A stretch of DNA of 64,000 nt from the NCBI GenBank assembly GCA_033182465.1, contig CP137318.1:1612001-1676000 (forward strand), written 5' to 3'. Position 1 is the first letter of the stretch. The number at the start of each line of letters is the position of its first letter. Below the pieces are notes generated by a model. The model ran no database searches. It was not told the origin of the DNA and was given only the letters and a program-made list of their open reading frames with translations. The stretch is from Sanghuangporus weigelae. Taxonomy: Eukaryota; Basidiomycota; Agaricomycetes; Hymenochaetales; Hymenochaetaceae. Both the position numbers and the translations under genes were made by a program. Of this stretch, positions 56,859 through 64,000 are shown piece by piece.

Positions 56859-57932
56859 AATGAAGCGGCGACTCCTGGTCTTGTTTTAGCTCATAGGGTG
56901 CACTGAGGAAAGTTGAGGGTGGGTCTGGAGAGTGAGATGCAGATATCTCGGGATAGGTTTCTCAGCTGTCCCAATCACGGTGTCGATACGTCAAGGTTTA
57001 AGTTGGAAACGTAGTGGATGTCGTTCCCTGGTCGCCGTTTTTGTCCTCGATCTACGACTATTGCGGCTGATATTCGGGAGCGCGAAAGTTATTCCCGTCG
57101 GGCCTCGACAAACGCATCTCCAACGCTTCATAGGATTCGCGGTGCATACATCCGTTGGCGGGTAGCAATGGCTTTCCCCTTCCCTTTTTGGCCATGCTAC
57201 ATGCTTCCAAAGAATCCGCGAACGAGTTGCTAAGCGAGTCATTAACTTCTAACGGACGCTGTTTCTTTTCACGTTGCTTCTACTTCTCTTGAGGGAGGGG
57301 TAACCGCCTTATTCCTATCGTATAATATGGCTATCCATTTGTAGCGCCCATATTGTCGTCCCCTTCCTTGCCTTCACTGCAAGAGTTGCCATTACTCCCT
57401 TTCTCCACGTCACTTCTCGTTTCCCTTTTTTTGGTAGTAAATATCTATTCATGTCCTTCCGACCTGTGTCTTGTCACATTCCTTTCTTTGTTTCCCTTTC
57501 TCCGAGACTTGTTGTCCTCCTTTCCCCGCCTTGGCATTAAATGCACTGGTATGAATCCATTTGCAGCTAAGGGTGAGGCGACGGGAGAGGGCGCCGTGTT
57601 CGTGGATTCCTGTTCTGCGAGCACGGTTAGAGTCAATTGATCTTGACCCTGAAATAGTCTCTGTTTCTTACATTGATGCGAAACATCCACCCACCTTGTT
57701 CCTTTCCTTGCTTTGCTTGTGAAGACAATATCGTCGTATGTAATTAGATATTGACAATCCGAGCTGTAAGGTTTATGGTCAATCAATATAGTATTACGGC
57801 TACTTTAAAAATAATCATAGATAGATAACATTACATAAGCCGTGTAAGGTAAAGGACACGTCGTTGGCAATATTCACCGCTTGCCACTGTGTCGTGCTTT
57901 CACGCGCTCCCCACCTTCCGTCAATCCTTACT
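56859..57932. other. Intergenic, CK1 to SEC21
   Basis: About 1.07 kb with the CK1 3' flank and the SEC21 promoter. A pyrimidine-rich stretch (57243-57540) lies 400-700 bp before the SEC21 start. I see no repeat or RNA gene. Confidence 0.4.
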
Positions 57933-60900
57933 ATGGCGTCTTTGAAGAAAGATGACGAAAGTGGTATCAATCAGTACTATCATAACAAGACGACAGTAAT
58001 CCAGGAAGCGCGGGTTTTCAACGAGTCACCCATCAGTCCACGAAAATGCAGAGCATTGCTTGCACAGATCGTTTATTTATTATATGTCGGGGAGAACTTT
58101 AGTACTCAGGAAGCAACGACGCTTTTCTTTGGTGTTACGAAACTCTTCCAGCACAAAGATGTGAGCTTTGGATTTAATACTGACTTCTCAGAATGCTGAC
58201 GAAGTATGTTAAACTCGTAAGAGTGCCCTCCGACAAGCCGTGTATCTGGCTATAAAAGAGCTTGCGACGACCGCCGAAGATGTTATCATGGTTACTAGCA
58301 GTATCATGAAGGATATGCAGCCCAACTCAGAAGTCATATACCGACCAAATGCTATACGAGCATTGTGCCGAATTATCGATGTACGTGTTTACATCGTCAA
58401 TCAGATGCAGCTCATATCTTAAGCATTCCGAAATAACTTGATAGCCGTCTATGGCTCAAGGTGTCGAGCGATTCTTCAAAGCAGCCATTGTTGATCGCAA
58501 TCCTTCCATTGCGTCTGCTGCGCTCGTGTCATCATACCACCTCTTCCCTTCTGCGAAGGATGTCGTAAAACGATGGGCGAACGAAGTGCAAGAAGCAGTG
58601 AACGCAAAGAGCTCTTCTAGCCTCTTCGGCAGCAGCATTGGCAGCAGCTCATACCTTGGATTTGGCTCTTCGTCTCAGCAAAGCAGTGCTCATCAGCCTA
58701 TTCCATCGACTAGCTATATTACTCAGTACCATGCCCTCGGACTACTTTACCTTATCCGACAGCAGGACAGAATGGCAGTGACAAAAATGATTCAGCAACT
58801 CGGTGGTGGAAAGTCTGGCGCGGGTACCTCACTCAAGAATGCCATGGCTCTCTGCATGTTGATCCGATACGCAGCCAAAGTTATTGATGAAGATCCCAAG
58901 TAAGCTGCAAGCTTTGCCAAATAATCTCTCATATTCATGGGTATTTCAGCGTTCAAAAGCAGATGTGCGAACTCTTAGAGGGATGGCTTCGACATAAAAG
59001 CGATATGGTCAACATCGAAGCAGCGAGGGCCATTTGTGAGATGAAAAATGTCACTCCCGGTCAACTCGCTCGACCTATCTCAAGTAAGCAAGACTTCAAC
59101 GTACCTGCTGTAACCTCTGACAACTTTTGACAGTCCTACAACTGTGCTTAAGTTCGCCTAAGACAACCTTGAAGTTTGCTGCGATTCGGACACTAGCATC
59201 TCTCGCACTCACGCATCCAGCGAGCGTTGCGACGTGCAATGTCGAAATGGAACATCTAATTTCAGATCCTAACAGAAGCATCGCGACGTACGCGATTACT
59301 ACGCTACTAAAGGTGCGTGAAGGAGATTTCTATGGTTTATAGAACATGCCTGCTAACTGACGACCGTATAGACTGGTACTGAAGCCTCAGTGGACCGACT
59401 CATGAAGCAAATTTCTGGCTTCATGACCGAAATTAGCGATGAATTCAAAGTCATTGTAGTCGATGCTATCCGTTCTCTCTGCTTAAAATTCCCAGCCAAG
59501 CAAGCAGCCATGTTATCCTTCCTTTCTGGTGTACTTCGGGATGAAGGAGGCTACGACTTTAAACGCGCTGTCGTGGAAGCGATTTTCGACATGATCAAAT
59601 TCATCTCCGAGTGCAAGGAGCAGGCGCTCTCGCATCTATGTGAATTCATCGAGGACTGCGAGTTCACAAAGCTGTCTGTTCGCATACTTCATCTTCTCGG
59701 AATCGAGGGACCCAAGATGTCGCAGCCTGCCAAGTTTATCCGTTACATCTACAATCGCGTCGTTCTGGAAAACGCGATTGTACGTGCAGCTGCGGTGTCA
59801 AGTCTGGCGAAATTCGGCGTTAATGTGGAAGACCCAACTATGCAGAAAAGCATTCGAGTCTTGCTCACTAGGTGCGTCTCGCCCTTTATTATCGTTTCCC
59901 GCGCTTGCGCTTACAGTCTTCTCAGGTGTTTAGAAGATGTCGATGATGAAGTACGGGACCGAGCAGCGCTTTACCTTAGGGTCTTAGATAACCAGTTATT
60001 AGCACAGACGTATGTCAAGGAAGGTGGGCAAGCTATTCTGATAAGTTCGACACTCGTTCATTCGGATTGCAGACTCTGTCTTCTCACTCTCTGCGCTGGA
60101 GGCAACCCTCGTCTCCTACATCAAAGACCCCTCTGCATCCCAAAAGCCCATTGAACTCGACAATATACCCCGAATTAGTCGCGAGCAAGCTGCGAAAGAG
60201 AGTGCACGTAAGCCATTACCTTTTCGTTGATTCCCAAGACACTCACCAGTCTCCTCAGGGCCGAGTACGCTTGATACTATTTCTGCACCGTCTGCTAAAC
60301 CAGCGGCAGCATCGCCTCCTCCCCGAACTGCTGCGGAAACTCGGTCTGCATATGCGGAGCAGCTCGCAGAAGTACCAGAATTCGCGGATTATGGTCCTGT
60401 GCTCAACAGCAGTGTCAAACCGGCTCAACTTACTGAGAGTGAAACCGAATACCAGGTATCCTGTGTTAAGCATATCTTCAACGATCGCATTGTCTTCCAG
60501 GTAGGTGCCGAGCTCGCTCCATATGCCAGATTCTAACCATGCTATGTAATTTTGCAGTTCTTCGTTACAAACACGATGCCAGACACTGTTCTGGAACAAG
60601 TTTCTGTCATCATGCAGCCTCAGGCCGATTCCGGCTTGACTGAAAACTTCATTATCCCCATTCCTTCTCTCACTCAGGCAAGCTCGCCCCGAATCGTATA
60701 TGTCTCTTTCACGCGTGACTCGCCGGAAGAATATGCAGTTGCATCCTTCCAGTGTGTCCTCAAGTTTATCAGTAAAGAGGTGGATCCTACGAGTGGTGAG
60801 CCAGAGGAAGAAGGCTATGAAGATGAATATGAACTGGAAGACGTTGAGCTCGCTCCCGGTGGGGATTACATTATCCCGAGTTATGTCTCTTTCGCTGCGG

Positions 60901-61266
60901 AATGGGAACGATTGCGTAACGGCACTAGCGCAGTCGAGACGTTCGCACTGTCGGCGATGGACAGCATCAAAGGTAATTCCACCTCATCGTTCTCTTTTGA
61001 ACCAAATTTACTCATTGGGATACACAGCTGCGTGTGATTCAATCATTGAGATTCTTAACATGGAGCCTCTCGGCGGCTCAGAGAACCCAACGTCGACATC
61101 TGTCCATACACTACAATTATCAGGCTTAGTGATTGGAGGCGGGGGTAAAGTGTTGGTCCGGTGTCGCATGACGTACTCGTCGAATTCGGGGGTGACGCTA
61201 GAGCTGGGGGTGCGAGCGGAAAAGCAGGAAGCTTGTAATCTAGTAGTGGCTGCTATTGGAGGCTGA
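57933..61266 (+). CDS. SEC21: Coatomer subunit gamma (COPI)
   Basis: Gamma subunit of the COPI coat that forms Golgi-to-ER and intra-Golgi vesicles. The start at 57933 ([20 protein letters not shown]) opens the adaptin-like helical solenoid: [113 protein letters not shown] and [21 protein letters not shown] linker rich in Pro/Ala follows, then the appendage domain ([60 protein letters not shown]). It ends VVAAIGG at 61266. A Ser-rich insert ([20 protein letters not shown]) sits in the solenoid near 58610-58680. About nine introns. Length near 920 residues fits the family. Identity is firm. Confidence 0.95.
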
Positions 61267-61723
61267 GCCTCTGGCGTATTGTATGTAGTTGTCTTTGGGG
61301 AAAGATTCCGCTCATAGATAGATTGTGTTCATGTGCGGTGTTGACGGGAATTAGACGCTATAATTATTACTGTCTCGATATCCATGAGTTACTGAATTCA
61401 TGTGACCTTTCGTGTCTAATCCACCCCACCGACTACCAAGACAACAATTCACCTTAAAATTTACCAAATGATATGATACAGCAGTCTCGTAAGACATTAC
61501 AGAGGATGAGAGGGAATACGGTGTGTGAGGTAAGCGACGGACTAGATTGGAGAGACGGCATCGGCGGTCCATGAGTTCCCATAATTCTCCCCAAACTTCA
61601 GTTTTTGCACGATCCCGTTATTTACCATGGTCGTGTAACATTTCGCTGATGCATCAGCCCGTCAAGCCACACCAGTCACTCTTCCGCCTACCCCACTGCG
61701 AGTGATTGCTACGAACGACGATA
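61267..61723. other. Intergenic, SEC21 to pantothenate kinase
   Basis: 457 bp between two plus-strand genes. No feature beyond presumed 3' flank and promoter. Confidence 0.4.
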
Positions 61724-63699
61724 ATGCCGCATTCGAACGTGCCGACCCTCCCCAGCCCGCGCGTCATCCATGTGGACACGCGCGGGGCAGTCATTCTGAA
61801 CGAGGAGTCGCCAGAGGTACGCCGGTGTGTTTTAAAAAAGAGCATACAGGTGTGAACGCGGCATTTTCCCTAGACGAGAGATAGCAGAGGTATCTATCTA
61901 CCAAACCATATCGAACCGGTGTCTCATATCGCTGTCGACGTACGTTTTTTATGTCCTTTCGGAAGAATCTAGGAGATACTGATGAGCTTGATTGGGTGTC
62001 TAGGTCGGTGGGTCTCTTGCGAAGGTAGTCTATTTCACTCGGTCGTCTGAGCCGCCTGCGTCTCCGTCCATCGCGGCAACGATAGGGAGTAGCGTGCCCA
62101 GCGGAGTCTCGACGCCGTCTTCACACTCTTCCAATGACGAAATCTCCAACGGCGCCAACGGTCCTGTGAAGAGGCTCAACGGCGCTCTCACGCCTCTCGT
62201 ACTCGAGTCGAATAACGGACATCATGCGCTAGGCGAGTCGTCGACCTCGAGCTACGACGAGCCGTCGTTACTGCGCGATGCACTCGTCCGACGCGCATCG
62301 CTACGACATTTCCCTGGCGGGTCGCTCAACTTCGAGCGATTCGAGACGGACAACATCGACGAATGCGTATCCTTCATCCAAGCCCTCATTGAGCGATCCG
62401 CAGAAGTGAACGGGGTGTCGATCGACGAGATGCGCAAGGGCGTGAAGATCGTAGCCACAGGAGGTGGTGCGCATAAATTTTACGATCTGTTTAGCGGGAC
62501 GCTGGGCGTGGAGGTGCTTCGTGAAGATGAGATGGAGTGTTTAATCGAGGGGCTCAAGTTCATCACGCTCATTCCAGATGAAGTATATTACTTCTCAGAC
62601 GAGTTAGTGCAGAAGATAGCGCATGGGCAACTACAGCAGCAGCAACAACAGCAGCAACAGCAACAACAGCAACAGCAGCAACTACAGCCAGGGACAACGG
62701 GCTCGCTCGGCAATTCATCAAGCTCATCTAACTCATCTAACTCTATCATACTACCTGCACCCCTAGAACGACCGAGTGCGAACCCGCCGCAATACGCCGT
62801 TACGTTCGAGAAGAACTGCAATCCGCAATTACCATGTCTGCTTGTGAACATCGGCTCGGGTGTGTCTCTCATCAAAGTTAACGAAGACGGGACGTTCGAG
62901 CGTGTGAGCGGGACGAGTATCGGTGGCGGAACGCTCTGGGGGCTTCTTAGTCTGCTAACTCCGGCGCGAACTTTCGATGGTGAGTTTCACTCTATTTTTC
63001 TTTCGCTGTTAAGACTCTGCTCGTGCTTATGCTTCTTATGTATTAATTTAGATATGCTTGCTTTTTCAGAAAAGGGGGACAATGCGACTGTCGACATGCT
63101 CGTCGGCGACATCTACGGGCAGGACTACAACCGTCTAGGACTCAGATCAACGACGATTGCGAGTACGTTTGGCAAAGTTTTCAAGAAGGGCGAAGCGAAG
63201 AAGACGTTCGCGCCCGAGGACATCAGCAAAAGCTTGCTCTACGCTGTCTCAAACAACATCGGGCAGATTGCGTTCGTGATATCAATCCTTTTTTAGTGCA
63301 GCTCTCCTCTGACACTTTGCATTGCTTCTATATAGGTACATGAATGCGGAGAAGTACGGACTTGATCGAATCTACTTTGGCGGGTTTTTCATCCGGGGTA
63401 GGCTTCCCACCGCGCAGTTAAAGTTTAAAATTTTGCTAATCTAATACATACACGATGCTATTTTGCGATTGATAAAGGACATGCGGCGACGATAGCGACA
63501 CTGTCGTATGCCATACGGTTTTGGAGTAAGGGGACGAAAAGAGCACTCTTCCTGCGACATGAAGGTTTCTTGTACGTGTCTGTTCTTATGATGAGGATGG
63601 TGATTCGGACTGGCTGATGTATCTGTCAGGGGAGCGTTAGGCGCATGGATCAAGAACATAGAATCGCAAGGACAAGAAATGTCTGAGACCGAAGTTTGA
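61724..63699 (+). CDS. CAB1: Pantothenate kinase (eukaryotic type II)
   Basis: Phosphorylates pantothenate, the first step of coenzyme A synthesis. The start at 61724 reads MPHSNVPTLPSPRVIHVDTR. Motifs: phosphate-binding IAVDVGGSLAKVVYF across an intron (about 61.93-62.03 kb); IVATGGGAHKFYDLF; CLLVNIGSGVSLIKVNEDGT; VSGTSIGGGTLWGLLSLLT; DMLVGDIYGQDYNRLGL; and, in the last exons, YFGGFFIRGHAATIATLSYA, FWSKGTKRALFLRHEGFLGA, then LGAWIKNIE. Two inserts are unusual in the catalytic region: about 90 Ser/Asn-rich residues after YFTRSSEPP, and a run of 16 glutamines plus a Ser/Asn tract (62628-62750) between ELVQKIAHG and the conserved APLERPSANPPQYAVTFEKN. The frame stays open through both. The stop is at 63697-63699. 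Confidence 0.93.
62628..62687 (+). repeat. CAG/CAA trinucleotide repeat (polyglutamine)
   Basis: A mix of CAG and CAA codons encodes 16 uninterrupted glutamines (62634-62681), flanked by CAA-CTA and CTA-CAG. The mixed codons suggest an older, relatively stable tract rather than a recent pure-CAG expansion. Confidence 0.95.
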
Positions 63700-63832
63700 T
63701 ATCCGATTCCCATCCTGATTATTCTGATCTTTATTCACTGCATTTCCTTTGTATTTATGCAATTGCTGTATTTTTATCACCTACTACACGATAATATCAC
63801 GAGCTAATTTTTGGAATACAATATCATCATTG

Positions 63833-64000
63833 TTAAGTGTTATCTGTTGTCGACTCGTTGATTACGACGATGTTTGGACGAGCACGCTTTGGGAGAGGTC
63901 TGATAGGACGATTTAGCAGAGGGCCGGGTGGACCGGAAGTTGACGCGTCGGAGTCGGAGTGAGAATCGCTGTTCGAGTGAGTCGAATTGGACGAGTCAGA
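63833..64000 (-). CDS. C-terminal end of an unknown protein (cut by window edge)
   Basis: The last 55 codons of a minus-strand gene running in from beyond the window. The frame is open from the edge to TAA at 63833-63835. It begins with a Ser/Asp/His/Asn-rich run (SDSSNSTHSNSDSHSDSDAS), then SGPPGPLLNRPIRPLPKRAR, and ends PNIVVINESTTDNT. The composition is that of a disordered tail; no family can be named. It is convergent with the pantothenate kinase gene. Confidence 0.55.
   Translation of the reverse strand, partial: SDSSNSTHSNSDSHSDSDASTSGPPGPLLNRPIRPLPKRARPNIVVINESTTDNT

Overview
The window looks like nuclear DNA of a mushroom-forming basidiomycete (Agaricomycetes). Genes are packed on both strands and broken by many introns of about 50-60 nt with GT...AG ends. 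Several families are typical of that group: a DUF6533 seven-helix membrane protein, a tandem family of mucin-like single-pass membrane proteins, a fungal Zn2Cys6 factor, chitin synthase, and the Bot1-type mitochondrial ribosomal protein. I recognise no transposon, LTR element, viral relic or CRISPR array.

Layout. 1-625 (-) is the N-terminal part of a Ski2 RNA helicase. 999-7162 (+) holds three tandem paralogous membrane-protein genes, the middle one decayed. Next come FCP1 (RNA polymerase II CTD phosphatase), a basic-secretory-protein type metallopeptidase, a short Zn2Cys6 factor and a tRNA-Leu(AAG). From 13.5 to 32.2 kb lie a DUF6533 protein (-), RAD5 (-), LRP1/C1D (+), a SAM methyltransferase (-), SF3B5 (-), CCT7 (+), a Dal5-like MFS transporter (+) and an eEF2 lysine methyltransferase (-). 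A Bot1/mS45 gene (+) follows; its unusually long intron carries a convincing box C/D snoRNA. An F-box/LRR protein (-) with a CaaX end, a tiny YABBY/HMG-like protein (-), VPS33 (-), NTE1 (-) and a chitin synthase (-) lead to 53.1 kb. The last part has a small Cys/His protein (+), casein kinase 1 (+), gamma-COP SEC21 (+), pantothenate kinase (+) and the C-terminal tail of an unknown gene (-).

The genes do not form a pathway cluster. Most are housekeeping: RNA decay and processing (SKI2, LRP1, SF3B5, the snoRNA), transcription (FCP1), DNA damage tolerance (RAD5), protein folding (CCT7), translation (EEF2KMT, Bot1, tRNA), vesicle traffic (VPS33, SEC21), lipid and CoA metabolism (NTE1, PanK) and cell wall (chitin synthase). 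Three divergent pairs share promoters of only about 120-130 bp: RAD5/LRP1, SF3B5/CCT7 and EEF2KMT/Bot1. The most interesting object is the intronic snoRNA at about 32.79-32.87 kb, which carries two 13-nt perfect complementarities, one to 18S and one to 25S rRNA.

Exon structures were worked out by hand from splice signals and family knowledge. rRNA matches and family consensus come from memory and were not aligned by computer.
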